Positions 23,453 through 32,528 are shown, counted from the first letter of the stretch. The stretch is 37,781 bases of DNA from an uncultured Oscillospiraceae bacterium (GCA_934481445.1 CAKSPC010000025.1:1-37781); one strand, 5' to 3'. Made by a program: numbers and translations. Notes: a model not told the origin generated them from the sequence alone.

Positions 23453-24121
23453 ATGAACAAAGATTTTCCCCGCGTTATGACGCTCCTGCGAAACGAGCGC
23501 GGACTGAAGCAGAAGGACGCCGCGGAGCAGTTAGGGATAACGCAGGCGCTGCTTTCTCACTACGAAAACGGCAAGCGCGAGTGCGGTCTGGACTTCCTCG
23601 TCCATGCGGCGAACTTTTACGGCGTTTCTGTTGATTATCTTCTCGGCAGGACAAGCTCCACCAGCGGCACGGTCGTTGCCGAGCAGGAGCTGCCCGAAAA
23701 CTCCGTTTCGGAGAAGTACGACGGCAACCCCGCGGGCGCGGGCACATTCTTCAAGAAAAAGGTGCTTACAAACGCGCTGGATGTTGTGTTTTCGCTGCTG
23801 ATAAAGACCCGCAACGGCGAGTTAGCGAAGTCCGTGTGCTCTTACCTCACCACCGCGGTCTACCGCGCATACCGCATGGTATACAGTGCTGGAGGCTCGA
23901 ATGATGAAAAGAGCTTTGCGGTGCCCGCAGAGGATGTTTCGGGGGTTGTTTCCGCTTCGCTTTCGCTGGATGATATCAAGGCGCGCAACGCGGCAGGCGG
24001 CGGCACCGCCGATGAAAAAATAACCACCGTGCGCATCGAGCAGGAATATCCAAAGCAGTCTGCGGCGCTGTTTTCGGTGGTAACGACATCGGAAAAGAAC
24101 CTCGAAAAGCTCAGCGGCTGA
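23453..24121 (+). CDS. XRE-family transcriptional regulator
   Basis: A 222-residue protein with an N-terminal Cro/CI helix-turn-helix (about 5-65): VMTLLRNERGLKQKDAAEQLGITQALLSHYENGKREC, then FLVHAANFYGVSVDYLLGR. The C-terminal 150 residues are a less conserved region with a helical part (NALDVVFSLLIKTRNGELAKSV) and no recognised sensor domain. The same architecture occurs in many Ruminococcaceae chromosomal regulators. The start follows CAGGAGAAAA. Likely self-regulated through the palindrome over its -35 box. Other targets are unknown. Confidence 0.9.
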   Translation: MNKDFPRVMTLLRNERGLKQKDAAEQLGITQALLSHYENGKRECGLDFLVHAANFYGVSVDYLLGRTSSTSGTVVAEQELPENSVSEKYDGNPAGAGTFFKKKVLTNALDVVFSLLIKTRNGELAKSVCSYLTTAVYRAYRMVYSAGGSNDEKSFAVPAEDVSGVVSASLSLDDIKARNAAGGGTADEKITTVRIEQEYPKQSAALFSVVTTSEKNLEKLSG

Positions 24122-24140
24122 TACTTACAAAGTCATATTT

Positions 24141-24176
24141 AAGGGACGGTTTTGCGCCGCCCCTTTTATTTTTTAT
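24141..24176. terminator. Terminator between the XRE gene and era
   Basis: AAGGG.CGG pairs with CCG.CCCTT around TTTTGCG, followed by TTTTATTTTTT on the plus strand. Convergent with the era end at 24173. Confidence 0.75.
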
Positions 24177-25072
24177 TCGTCCGCAAGGCCCATGTCCATG
24201 ATGAAGCGGTCGCGGTTGCGCCAGTCCTCCTTGACCTTTACGAAGCACTGGAGATTGACCTTTGTGCCGAGAAGTTCCTCGATGTCCTTGCGGGCGAGGG
24301 TGCCTATCTGCTTCAGGCGCTCGCCGCCCTTGCCGATTATCATGCCCTTGTGCGACTCGCGCTCGCAGATTATCACCGCGCCGATGTCGATTATCTCTTC
24401 GTCGCCTTTCATGCGGTTCTTGAAGCTTTCTATCTCCACGGCGGTGCCGTGGGGGATCTCCTCGTTCATCGTCCAGAGAATTTTCTCTCTGATTATCTCG
24501 GAGCACATGAAGCGCTCGGTGCGGTCGGTGGCGATGTCGTCGGGGAAGAAGTGCTCGCCCTCGACGGCATATTTCTCCAGCATATCCAGCAGGCCGCTTG
24601 TGTTTATGCGGTTCTTGACGCTTACGGGGATAACCTCCGCGAAATCATACAGCGCGGAATACTGCGAGATTATCGGCAGGATGTCCGATTTATCCTTCAG
24701 CAGGTCAATCTTGTTCAGCAGGAGGATAACATCCGTGCCATGCTGCGCGAAGGAGCGGATAAGCTGCTCTTCCACGGGGGAAATTTTCTTTGTTACATCC
24801 GCCATGAGGATGGCGCAGTCAACGTCGTCCACGCTTGTCCTGATGGACTTTACCATATGCTCGGAGAGCTTTGTGCGCGCCTTGTGCATACCCGGGGTGT
24901 CGATGAATACGAACTGGGTGTCGCCCTTGGTAAGCACTCCGTTGATGCGGTTTCGGGTGGTCTGCGGCTTTTCGCTGACGATGGAAACCTTTTCGCCAAC
25001 GAGCAGGTTGGTCAGCGAGGACTTGCCCGCGTTGGGGCGTCCCGTTATTGCGATGAATGCGTTCTTTGTCAT
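24173..25072 (-). CDS. era: GTPase Era
   Basis: A 299-residue GTPase that binds 16S rRNA and assists 30S maturation. G1 is GRPNAGKSS, the switch I region KPQTTRNRINGV, G3 DTPG, G4 NKID, and the C-terminal KH domain has IIGKGGERLKQIGTLARKDIEELLG. Length is standard. Its ATG overlaps the stop of trmD-ASCH (ATGA), so it is translationally coupled as the last gene of a seven-gene RNA and translation operon. Located at the cytoplasm and membrane face. Confidence 0.98.
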   Translation of the reverse strand: MTKNAFIAITGRPNAGKSSLTNLLVGEKVSIVSEKPQTTRNRINGVLTKGDTQFVFIDTPGMHKARTKLSEHMVKSIRTSVDDVDCAILMADVTKKISPVEEQLIRSFAQHGTDVILLLNKIDLLKDKSDILPIISQYSALYDFAEVIPVSVKNRINTSGLLDMLEKYAVEGEHFFPDDIATDRTERFMCSEIIREKILWTMNEEIPHGTAVEIESFKNRMKGDEEIIDIGAVIICERESHKGMIIGKGGERLKQIGTLARKDIEELLGTKVNLQCFVKVKEDWRNRDRFIMDMGLADE

Positions 25073-26211
25073 TTTATTTCTTCCTTGTTCTTGCTTTTGT
25101 ATTCCAGTCGGAATTCCTCAAAAATCACCGTCGTATCCCACGAGAATTCATACCCAAGCGCCGCGGCTTCCTCGCTGAATATGCGGGAGTGCTCGCTCTG
25201 CCATTCCTCGGCGGAGGCAAAGCCGCCGTCCTTTGCGGCAAGCTCCGTGGTGACATCCTTGAAAGAGGTGTACTTTACGGATGTGGTCTTGATAACGCAA
25301 CGGGGGATACCGTCCTCGTCGGTTATGATGGTGTAATTTCCACGTTTAGGCAGCGCTGCGTTTTCCCCCTCAAGTCCCGCGGGATTTATTGATATCGCGC
25401 GCTTTTTCCCTCGGGTAACGAGCCGCAGATCATCTGCGCCGAGTTTTATTATTCTGTTTATCTCGGTGCTTTCGGGAAGCTGTTTTGCTGCGAGGAATTC
25501 CGCGCGGAATTCCTCAATACGGCGCTCGATATATTTTCTGTACATATCGGGGCGCTTTTTTGCGGTGACTTTAAGCGCCGCGCTGTTCTGCCATTCTGTT
25601 ATTACCTTGTGGTCGCCGGTCAGCAGCTTTTCGGGGACGGAGCGGCCGCGCCATACGTCCGGGCGGGTGTACTGCGGATACTCCAGCAGGCCGTTGTAGT
25701 GGCTTTCTATGCTGTATGCGTCCTCATTCGGGAGCACGCCTTTCTGTAACCTTGCCACCGCGTCCGCAACTATCAGTGCGGGAAGCTCTCCACCCGTAAG
25801 GACGTAATCCCCGATGGAAAGTTCCTCGGCGCCGAGCTCGTCCAGCACGCGCTGGTCGATACCCTCGTAGTGCCCGCAGAGCAGGATCAGCCCATCCTCC
25901 GCGGCAAGCTCCCGCACCTTTTCCTGCGTCAGCACGGACCCCTGCGGGGACATATAGATTATCCTCGGGCGGGAGCGGTGCTGCGCGATTATGTCGCTTA
26001 CGCAGTCGTAAACGGGCTGCGCCTGCATGACCATACCCGTGCCGCCGCCGTAGGGTTTGTCGTCCACGCGGCGGTGCTTGTTTTCGGTGTATTTTCGTAT
26101 GTCGTGGGTGTATATCTCGATGAAGCCGTTTTTAATGCCCCTGCCGATTATGCTTTCGCCGAGCACGCTGTCGCACATTCCTGTGAACAGCGTCGCGATG
26201 TCAATCCTCAT
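25069..26211 (-). CDS. trmD: tRNA (guanine-N1)-methyltransferase TrmD fused to an ASCH domain
   Basis: From ATG 26211 the protein is 380 residues. TrmD alone is about 240. Residues 1-235 are the SPOUT methyltransferase: RRVDDKPYGGGTGMVMQAQP, LLCGHYEGIDQRVLDE and the catalytic-Asp motif LSIGDYVLTGGELPALIVADA, ending with the helical tRNA-binding domain. It makes m1G37 in tRNA, preventing frameshifts. Residues about 250-375 form an ASCH-like domain: LGADDLRLVTRGKKRAIS, KRGNYTIITDEDGIPRCVIKTT, FKDVTTELAAKDGGF, EEWQSEHSRIF and VIFEEFRLEY. ASCH domains belong to the PUA-like RNA-binding superfamily. The fusion is continuous, with no frameshift seen. It overlaps rimM by 11 bp and era by ATGA. Confidence 0.93.
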   Translation of the reverse strand: MRIDIATLFTGMCDSVLGESIIGRGIKNGFIEIYTHDIRKYTENKHRRVDDKPYGGGTGMVMQAQPVYDCVSDIIAQHRSRPRIIYMSPQGSVLTQEKVRELAAEDGLILLCGHYEGIDQRVLDELGAEELSIGDYVLTGGELPALIVADAVARLQKGVLPNEDAYSIESHYNGLLEYPQYTRPDVWRGRSVPEKLLTGDHKVITEWQNSAALKVTAKKRPDMYRKYIERRIEEFRAEFLAAKQLPESTEINRIIKLGADDLRLVTRGKKRAISINPAGLEGENAALPKRGNYTIITDEDGIPRCVIKTTSVKYTSFKDVTTELAAKDGGFASAEEWQSEHSRIFSEEAAALGYEFSWDTTVIFEEFRLEYKSKNKEEIK

Positions 26212-26728
26212 CGCCGTTCTCCGCGTCCTCAAACAGCCCCTTGAGCGGCCTTATAAGCATTTTTCCGCCCTCGATGTCCGTTTCGATAACGACCTCGTCT
26301 ATGCAGGGGAACATGAGCTCCGAGCCGTCGGGCTGGCGCATGGAATAAACATCGCTTGCGCCGTTCTGATATACGTCGGTTATCTTTCCGTACACCTTTC
26401 CCGTGTCGACATCGATCACCTCAAGCCCGATTATATCCTGTATGAAATACAGTCCCTCTTCAAGCTCGGCGTCATTGCGGTCGAGATAGAGCAGTTTGCC
26501 GATGTACGGCTGCGCCTTTTCGATGGTGTCTATGCCCTCGAACTTCATAACGACGATGTTTTTGTGGGGGTATGCGCGGGTGACGGTGAGGGGAGTTTTT
26601 CCCTTGTCAAGGTACAGCGTTTCAAAGTCGCAGAGCACCTCGGGGGCGTCGCAGTAATACTGGCAGCGCACCTCGCCGCGTATGCCCTGAACAGCGACGA
26701 TCTTTCCTATTTCGAGAAATTGTTTCAT
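26201..26728 (-). CDS. rimM: 16S rRNA processing protein RimM
   Basis: A 175-residue ribosome maturation factor. MKQFLEIGKIVAVQGIRGEVRC is the typical N-terminal barrel, FEGIDTIEKAQPYIGKLLYL follows and the PRC-barrel (EEGLYFIQDIIGLEVID, ELMFPCIDEVVIETDIEGGKM) ends the protein. It assists assembly of the 30S head. The usual rimM-trmD pairing is present: the trmD ATG lies inside the rimM 3' end. The start follows a 1-bp gap after the flippase stop. Confidence 0.97.
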   Translation of the reverse strand: MKQFLEIGKIVAVQGIRGEVRCQYYCDAPEVLCDFETLYLDKGKTPLTVTRAYPHKNIVVMKFEGIDTIEKAQPYIGKLLYLDRNDAELEEGLYFIQDIIGLEVIDVDTGKVYGKITDVYQNGASDVYSMRQPDGSELMFPCIDEVVIETDIEGGKMLIRPLKGLFEDAENGDED

Positions 26729-26729
26729 A

Positions 26730-28160
26730 TCAGTTATCCTTCTGCGGCGTTGATTTGCCGCCTTTTTTATTCAGAAACAGCTTTATCGCGTTTACGCAGG
26801 TCTTGAAGTTTATCGCAACGATAAGAATGAAAACAACGCAGTTTATAACATTCTGAAGCAGCCCGTATTCAAGGAACATTACCGACGCGGACATTATCGC
26901 GATAAGGATGAGGTTCACGATTATCTTGACCCAGTAGACTTTCATGTAAAGGTATTTTTTTGTGTCTATTATGCGGAAAACGAACACGATGACATAGCTT
27001 GCGAGGGTGGCTGTCGCGGCGCCGATTATTCCTATAAGATTGATCAGCAGGAGGTTCAGCAGCACATTCGCAACGGCGCCGATTATGGAGCTTGTCATGG
27101 CATGGCTGGTTTTCTGGCTGGCTTCGTATATAGAACTCAGGAAGTTGTTGAAGCTCTGGAATATTACCGCGCAGAGCAGCACGGGAACATAGAAATACGC
27201 CGACTGAAAGTCGTCGCTGCCGAAAAACGGCATTATCATCGGTCTTAGTATGAGCATTATCCCCGCCGAGGCGATGAACATTACCGTCTGCATCATGCTG
27301 AAAATATTCGTGTAGAAGTTTGATATCGCGCGGGAATTTCGCTCGGTTATCGCCGACATATGCCATGCCTGCGAGAATATCCCGACCACTATCGCCGCAA
27401 GGTTCGGGAATTTATATGCGAAGGAGTAGATACCGTTCGCGCTGCTGCCGAGGAATGCGGTTATCATGAAAGTATCGGACACGTTGATTATCCACCACAT
27501 GACCGCCGTGGGCATAAGGGGAATACTGTAGCGTATCATGCTGCGGCGGAGGGTTTTGTCGTTTCCGAACGGGCGGTACTGCTTGTAAAGCTTTGCGGTG
27601 AAAGTAAGGAAGATTATCGAGGTGAAATCACCCAGCGACACCGACATTACATAACCCAGCACCCCGAGCTTGAACACTCCGAGGAACAGCAGGTTATACA
27701 GCACCGTCATTACGGTGGTGAAAATTCCGTCTATCGCAAACAGTTTGACCCTGCCGCTGGCGCGGACATAAATGCCGCAAATGCCCTTTATGCTTCCCGT
27801 GCATACATAGACGAATATCATCCATTCGTAGCCTTTAAGCACGGGGATAAAGCCTATCAGCGGCACCGCCGCCGCGAATATCACAAGGCCGCATATCGCA
27901 ACATCAATGCCTATCGAAAATACCATCGGCCTGTTGTTGCTCTTGTCCAGGGCATAACGAAGCACGCCCTCGCTGATGGAAAGCGTTACGACAGATATAA
28001 GCAGGAAGGACGCGTTGATGATGTTGTTTACATCGCCGTAGCCCTCTGTTCCGAGCACGCTTGTGTAGAAGCGGAGCATTACATACACAAGCAGCTTGGA
28101 GCTGAACTGACCTATCGCCAGAACAATGGTGTTGTTCGCCAGAGTCTGATATTTGTTCAT
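26730..28160 (-). CDS. Polysaccharide flippase (Wzx/MVF-superfamily membrane protein)
   Basis: A 476-residue integral membrane protein with about 12-14 hydrophobic segments. The N-terminus ANNTIVLAIGQFSSKLLVYVMLRFYTSVLGTEGYGDVN is typical of polysaccharide biosynthesis/oligosaccharide flippases, as are WWIINVSDTFMI (central) and FNNFLSSIYEASQKTSHA. It would flip lipid-linked glycans or teichoic-type precursors. No glycosyltransferases are nearby. It sits inside an RNA-modification operon between tadA and rimM, probably for transcription reasons only. Confidence 0.9.
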   Translation of the reverse strand: MNKYQTLANNTIVLAIGQFSSKLLVYVMLRFYTSVLGTEGYGDVNNIINASFLLISVVTLSISEGVLRYALDKSNNRPMVFSIGIDVAICGLVIFAAAVPLIGFIPVLKGYEWMIFVYVCTGSIKGICGIYVRASGRVKLFAIDGIFTTVMTVLYNLLFLGVFKLGVLGYVMSVSLGDFTSIIFLTFTAKLYKQYRPFGNDKTLRRSMIRYSIPLMPTAVMWWIINVSDTFMITAFLGSSANGIYSFAYKFPNLAAIVVGIFSQAWHMSAITERNSRAISNFYTNIFSMMQTVMFIASAGIMLILRPMIMPFFGSDDFQSAYFYVPVLLCAVIFQSFNNFLSSIYEASQKTSHAMTSSIIGAVANVLLNLLLINLIGIIGAATATLASYVIVFVFRIIDTKKYLYMKVYWVKIIVNLILIAIMSASVMFLEYGLLQNVINCVVFILIVAINFKTCVNAIKLFLNKKGGKSTPQKDN

Positions 28161-28187
28161 TAATGAATTATGTCCTTTGCAGTGATA

Positions 28188-28643
28188 TTACGAAAGTCTG
28201 AGGTCGCTGAAGAATTTCGTCAGCACTGCGCCGCAGCGGTCCTGTAAGACCCTGCTGCGCACGAACGGTATATGCGTGAATTTTTCATCGAACAGCGTCA
28301 CCACTGAGGCGCAGGCGCCGTTCTTGTCGTCGAATGCGCCGTAAACAAGGCGCTTCAGCCGCGAGTTCATGACTGCCCCCGCGCACATCGGGCATGGCTC
28401 CAGCGTGACGTACAATGTGCAGTCCGTCAGCCGCCACGAACCGAGGTGTTTCGCCGCCTGTTCTATCGCGATGATTTCCGCATGGGCGGTGGGGGAGTTG
28501 CTGTGTTCGCGGAGATTGCAGCCCTCGCCGATGATGTTTCCGTCGCGGTCGATAACTATTGCACCAACGGGGATCTCGCCCATTTCTCTCGCCTTTTCGG
28601 CGAGGGCGAGAGCCTTTTCCATGTATTCCTCGTCAAGCGTCAT
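28188..28643 (-). CDS. tadA: tRNA-specific adenosine deaminase TadA
   Basis: From ATG 28643 the protein is about 151 residues. The cytidine/deoxycytidylate deaminase zinc site is HAE (in SPTAHAEIIAIEQA) plus PCPMCAGA, and ASVVTLFDEKFTHIP follows as in TadA. It converts A34 to inosine in tRNA-Arg(ACG). The start overlaps the preceding stop by ATGA, so the longer frame to 28685 is not used. Confidence 0.95.
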   Translation of the reverse strand: MTLDEEYMEKALALAEKAREMGEIPVGAIVIDRDGNIIGEGCNLREHSNSPTAHAEIIAIEQAAKHLGSWRLTDCTLYVTLEPCPMCAGAVMNSRLKRLVYGAFDDKNGACASVVTLFDEKFTHIPFVRSRVLQDRCGAVLTKFFSDLRLS

Positions 28644-31588
28644 ATTTTTTTCAGCGCCTGTATCCCGAATGTTATCAGCATCCACGCGAGGTTATACAGC
28701 AGCACATAGAAGCAGTTGAACATCGAATAGTTCATGAACACCGCGAATATCACCGCCAGCAGTAAGCCCAGCAGTATTCCCGCGGTCTGCATTATGCAGC
28801 CGAAAGAAATTTTCTGTTTCAGGTTCTTTGCACCGTTGATTGCTTCGGCAAAGGCGGAGAATGTTCCGTTGCAGCATACTGCGGCGCTGCCCTGCGGAAT
28901 GAACTTCGTGTGCTCGGTGAACTGCTCGTGCATTTCATACGGGAGCACGCGTATCATTTCCGCGTCGACATCGAACAGCTCGGATATCGCGGAGGGGGTT
29001 ATCATGCCGTCCACCGTTTTTATGATAAGGCTTACGCCGTGGCGGGCAAGCTTCTGAACGCTGAGCTTTACCTGCCTGTTCGCGGTGAGTTCAACGAAGA
29101 ACAGCAGGCAAACTTCGCCGCCGACGGCGAGATAAATAACTTCATTTCCGTCCTTGTTTGCAGCCTGTTCTTTCTTCATGTCGGGCACGATTATCTGGTG
29201 GGATTTCATGTGCTCGCGGTTTCCGAGGAGGACTCTGCGGCGGTCGATCCAGCCCATAACACCGAGATTGTTCTCGTAAACGCAGCCGCTTACGGGCTTG
29301 AGAAGCTCGCTCTTGTTGTTGAGCATACTGAAAAACGACTCGGAGAGCACGCTGCCCGTTGCGGAAGCAAGGCTCGCGGCGTAGATTATCGCGTCGTCTA
29401 TCGGCACCTTTACGGAGTTGCCGGTGTGGTGCTTGTTGTAGTTCCAGATGTTCTTTATCTTTACGGAAGCTGCGGGGAAGAGCGTATCTGCCTCAACCAG
29501 CATCGCGTTGGTTTCGCTGAAGGATTCTGCGGCGCTGTATCCGAGGATAGCGGCGTTTCTTGCGGTGAGCTTTCTTGAAGCGGAAAGCATGGGCAGGGTG
29601 ACTATCATCGAGCCCGAGAATGCCGCGCCCGTCGCGAATACGGCAGTCGCCGCGGTGCACGCCCACGAAACGTTGTTCATAACGAACTGGCTGTCGCCCA
29701 TGAAGAATGCGATGAGCCCCGCGGCAATGGCGGCGATTATCGTTACAGGGGTGATGACGCGTGAAATGCGGTCGGAAGCGTCCTCGCAGTAGGTGGAGAT
29801 GATGAAATCGGTGAGCATCTCTGTCTTTCTCATGGAAGCTGCAACGGGCATTCCCGATACGGCGCCCTTTGCGAGCTGCTCCGCGCCCTCCTCGTCGCTG
29901 CGCCGGATGGTGTACTTCGCGGTGTCGCCGGAAACGAACGCGAAATTGCGCTGTGCCGCCTTAACGGTGCAGAGCTTGGAAACGGTGTTGAAGCACAGCG
30001 CCGCAAGGGAAACGAGAAGATAAACGTGTGAGCGGCCGCGCTGGATGTATTCTTCAAGGGATAGATAGGGGATGAGCGCTGCGATGGACGTTACATGAGC
30101 CAGTGCGCAGAGCGTATCTGCGTCGGGACGGAGCTTTATCAGCCGCGCAAATCCGTTGGAAATAACGCTTGAGCAAGCTGCAAAGCTTAAAATTCCTATC
30201 GTAAGGTATGCATAAAGATAATAATCGGGGTTGGAGCGCTTGCTGATAAGATCGCTGACCGCGCCGAGATCCCAGTTGAACTGATTTATCAGCGCGATGA
30301 AAAGCACCGCGCAGAACAGCAGCCCGAGAATAACAAGCCTGCTTACAAGCCCCTTTGAAGCGCGGCCGAGGCGGTCGCGGATAACGTTTTCGTCGTCGAG
30401 GTCGATTTCTTCTTCCTCTTCCTCCTCGTCGTAATCCTCCTCTTCCTTTTCTTCGCTCTCGCTGACATCCTGCTCGATGTCCTCAAGAATAAAGTTGGAA
30501 ATCTTGCGCTTTTTCTTCTGCGCGAGTTCGTCCGCCGCCTTTACTGCGTCAACGGCATCCTGCTCCTCCGCGGAGAGAGCGGAGGTGTCTATGAAGCGGC
30601 TGTCGCTGATGTTTAGCTTGATATCCGACTTCTGCTTTTCGAGGTCCGTAAGGGTAACGGTGGGCTCGGGGTTTTCTTCCTGCTGCTTTTTGACCTGCTT
30701 GTTGAGGGCGTCTACAAGTGATTCATCCGCCTGCCTGCCTGCGGCGGAACTGCGCGGCCTTGCGGCGGGGTCAAACAGCACTGCGTCCGCGCGGCTGCCC
30801 GCATTAACATCAGATTTTTTGCGGGATGTCACGGGGGAGTATTCCTTGACGCGTTCCTCGCCGTTTGCCATGCGCTTGAGGTCGTTGCCCGCAACTGCAA
30901 GGGTATCGCCTGCGTCCTGCACGGGGGTGTTGCGAAGCTCCTCTGCCGCCTTTGCGCGGGAATCCATCGGGTTGAGGGAATCCAGCATTTCATCGGGGGT
31001 TTCCGCCTCGCTGTCCGCCTTGAGCAGGGCGCGGTTTATCTCTTCGATGCGCTTCTGCTTGCGGAGCTGCATGGTTTCGGTGGTGACAAGATCGCTTTTA
31101 GTGTGGAAAATTATATCGTCGTCGCCGGATATCGCGGGCTTTACAAAGGGTTTGACGTGCTCGCTTTCGGGCTGCACGACTTCTTCGCCCTTTCCGAAGA
31201 GCCTTGCGGCTTCCTCTGCGTCGTCGGACAGCTCGTCTGTGAAGCTGATGTGCTTCGGCTCGGAGGGGCGCTTTTTCTTGACCTTGTCTGCGGCGGCGCT
31301 TATCTCCGCGGAGCGGCGCTCGTTTACCTCCTCCTCGCTGCGCTGCTTTGCGGCGAGGGCGGGGGAGTTATCGTCATCTTTTTTACCCGCGGAATGGCGT
31401 GCGGAATGCAGCGCCTGTTCAATTTCGTTTCCGCCGATGATCTCGGTGACACTGCCATTGTATCCGCTGTAGCTTTTTTGTTCGGTGGTTTCTGCAGATC
31501 CGGTTTTTTTGCTGCCTTCGTCTGAGGTGGAACGCATTTTGTCGACCTCGGCAAGAATGTCGTCTATGCTGTATTTATCGTCAGCCAT
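28640..31588 (-). CDS. Catalytically dead P-type ATPase-like membrane protein with long acidic N-terminus
   Basis: A 982-residue protein. Residues 1 to about 400 are low-complexity, charged and probably disordered, ending in a run rich in Glu and Asp (EEEDYDEEEEEEEIDLDDE). The rest has about 8 hydrophobic segments and P-type ATPase spacing: two helices, an actuator-like region, ITPVTIIAAIAAGLIAFF, MIVTLPMLSASRKLTARNAAILG (where PCALVIATP...GILIKG occurs), then VLLGNREHMKSH..., KDGNEVIYLAVGGEVCLLFFVELTA, HGVSLIIKTVDGMITPSAI. The DKTGT phosphorylation motif is replaced (MLVEADTLFP), TGDN reads TVDG, and GDGxNDAP reads CNGTFSAF. It cannot be a phosphorylating pump. It lies between rlmB and tadA in a translation-related operon. 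Function unknown. Confidence 0.75.
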   Translation of the reverse strand: MADDKYSIDDILAEVDKMRSTSDEGSKKTGSAETTEQKSYSGYNGSVTEIIGGNEIEQALHSARHSAGKKDDDNSPALAAKQRSEEEVNERRSAEISAAADKVKKKRPSEPKHISFTDELSDDAEEAARLFGKGEEVVQPESEHVKPFVKPAISGDDDIIFHTKSDLVTTETMQLRKQKRIEEINRALLKADSEAETPDEMLDSLNPMDSRAKAAEELRNTPVQDAGDTLAVAGNDLKRMANGEERVKEYSPVTSRKKSDVNAGSRADAVLFDPAARPRSSAAGRQADESLVDALNKQVKKQQEENPEPTVTLTDLEKQKSDIKLNISDSRFIDTSALSAEEQDAVDAVKAADELAQKKKRKISNFILEDIEQDVSESEEKEEEDYDEEEEEEEIDLDDENVIRDRLGRASKGLVSRLVILGLLFCAVLFIALINQFNWDLGAVSDLISKRSNPDYYLYAYLTIGILSFAACSSVISNGFARLIKLRPDADTLCALAHVTSIAALIPYLSLEEYIQRGRSHVYLLVSLAALCFNTVSKLCTVKAAQRNFAFVSGDTAKYTIRRSDEEGAEQLAKGAVSGMPVAASMRKTEMLTDFIISTYCEDASDRISRVITPVTIIAAIAAGLIAFFMGDSQFVMNNVSWACTAATAVFATGAAFSGSMIVTLPMLSASRKLTARNAAILGYSAAESFSETNAMLVEADTLFPAASVKIKNIWNYNKHHTGNSVKVPIDDAIIYAASLASATGSVLSESFFSMLNNKSELLKPVSGCVYENNLGVMGWIDRRRVLLGNREHMKSHQIIVPDMKKEQAANKDGNEVIYLAVGGEVCLLFFVELTANRQVKLSVQKLARHGVSLIIKTVDGMITPSAISELFDVDAEMIRVLPYEMHEQFTEHTKFIPQGSAAVCCNGTFSAFAEAINGAKNLKQKISFGCIMQTAGILLGLLLAVIFAVFMNYSMFNCFYVLLYNLAWMLITFGIQALKKI

Positions 31589-31623
31589 GTCTGTTCTCCC
31601 ATTATATTTTCTCGATTATATTA

Positions 31624-32358
31624 TTATCCGCGGTGTTTTATAACCTCGTACATAAGTATTCCCGCCGAAACGGAAGCGTTGAGCGAATTTACCTTTCCGT
31701 TCATCGGAAGCGACAGCACCATGTCGCAGTTCTGACGGACAAGCCTGCCCAGCCCGAACCCCTCGGAGCCGACAACGATGGCGGTGCCTCCGCTGAGGTC
31801 TGCCTTGTCGTAGGGGGTGCCGTCGGCTTCCATGCCGTATATCCAGATGTTGTGTTCTTTAAGCTGTTTCATCGTGTCGACGAGGTTGGATACCCTCGCG
31901 ACCTTTATCCATGCCGCCGCGCCTGCGGAGGTCTTGAATACCGTTGCGTTGAGCGACGCGCTCCGCCTTTTCGGAATGATCACTCCATCGGCGCCCGCTG
32001 CTTCTGCGGTTCTGATTATCGCGCCGAGGTTGTGCGGGTCGGCTATTTCGTCGCAGATGATGATGAAAGGCGGCTTGCCTTTCTGCTTTGATACCTCGAG
32101 TATTTCCTCCACCGTTGCATAGGAGCACGCCGCGAGCTGCGCTGCAACGCCGCCGTGCTTCGGGGTGCCCGTCATGGCGGTGAGTTTTTCGTCGCTTACC
32201 TCTTTTATGACCGCGCCGCGCTGTTTTGCGAGGGGTATTATCTTACCGAGGGATATCCCGCGCTGCGCGAATACGGTGTCTATCTCCGCGTCGGAGTTGA
32301 GGGCTTCGGTAACGGCGTTCTTGCCGTAAATTATCTTGATCTCAGTTTCTTGTTCCAT
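31624..32358 (-). CDS. rlmB: 23S rRNA (guanosine-2'-O)-methyltransferase RlmB (SpoU family)
   Basis: A 244-residue SpoU-family enzyme. The N-terminal substrate-binding part is IIYGKNAVTEAL...GTPKHGGVAAQ. The SPOUT domain has motif 1 DPHNLGAIIRTAEAAG, motif 2 IVVGSEGFGL and motif 3 SLNASVSAGILMYE. It 2'-O-methylates a guanosine of 23S rRNA (G2251 in E. coli). The start follows AAAGGAC. It is the first gene of the minus-strand operon and has its own consensus-like promoter. Confidence 0.95.
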   Translation of the reverse strand: MEQETEIKIIYGKNAVTEALNSDAEIDTVFAQRGISLGKIIPLAKQRGAVIKEVSDEKLTAMTGTPKHGGVAAQLAACSYATVEEILEVSKQKGKPPFIIICDEIADPHNLGAIIRTAEAAGADGVIIPKRRSASLNATVFKTSAGAAAWIKVARVSNLVDTMKQLKEHNIWIYGMEADGTPYDKADLSGGTAIVVGSEGFGLGRLVRQNCDMVLSLPMNGKVNSLNASVSAGILMYEVIKHRG

Positions 32359-32416
32359 AATCTGTCCTTTATAATATAATAATTAATATATACTTGGATA
32401 TAATCATACATTTTTA

Positions 32417-32445
32417 ATTATAACACAAAATCCTCTTTATTTCAA
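32417..32445 (-). promoter_or_regulatory. Promoter of the rlmB operon
   Basis: On the minus strand TTGAAA (32440-32445), 17 bp and TATAAT (32417-32422). The next seven genes run without a convincing internal terminator. Confidence 0.8.
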
Positions 32446-32499
32446 CTATGTATTACGGCGAAAAAGTGAAAATTTTGCGAAAAAATATCAAAGCCGCTA

Positions 32500-32528
32500 T
32501 TGTTTTTTTGGCTTCTATATGTTATAAT
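32500..32528 (+). promoter_or_regulatory. Promoter of the comM/yifB-like gene
   Basis: TTGTTT (32500-32505), 17 bp and TATAAT (32523-32528). It diverges from the rlmB promoter. Confidence 0.7.

Noticed and set aside
24152..25336. A 394-residue plus-strand open frame, and a 328-residue one beside it
   Set aside because: Both are antisense to era and trmD, which carry clear motifs. Long shadow frames are expected in GC-rich coding DNA, and no ribosome binding site was seen.
30477..31472. A 331-residue Ser-rich plus-strand frame
   Set aside because: It is the complement of the low-complexity acidic N-terminus of the P-type ATPase-like gene. Serine and phenylalanine runs mirror Glu/Lys-rich codons.
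28640..31588. A functional heavy-metal-transporting P-type ATPase
   Set aside because: No DKTGT, TGDN or GDGxNDAP motif and no CPx metal-site motif are present.
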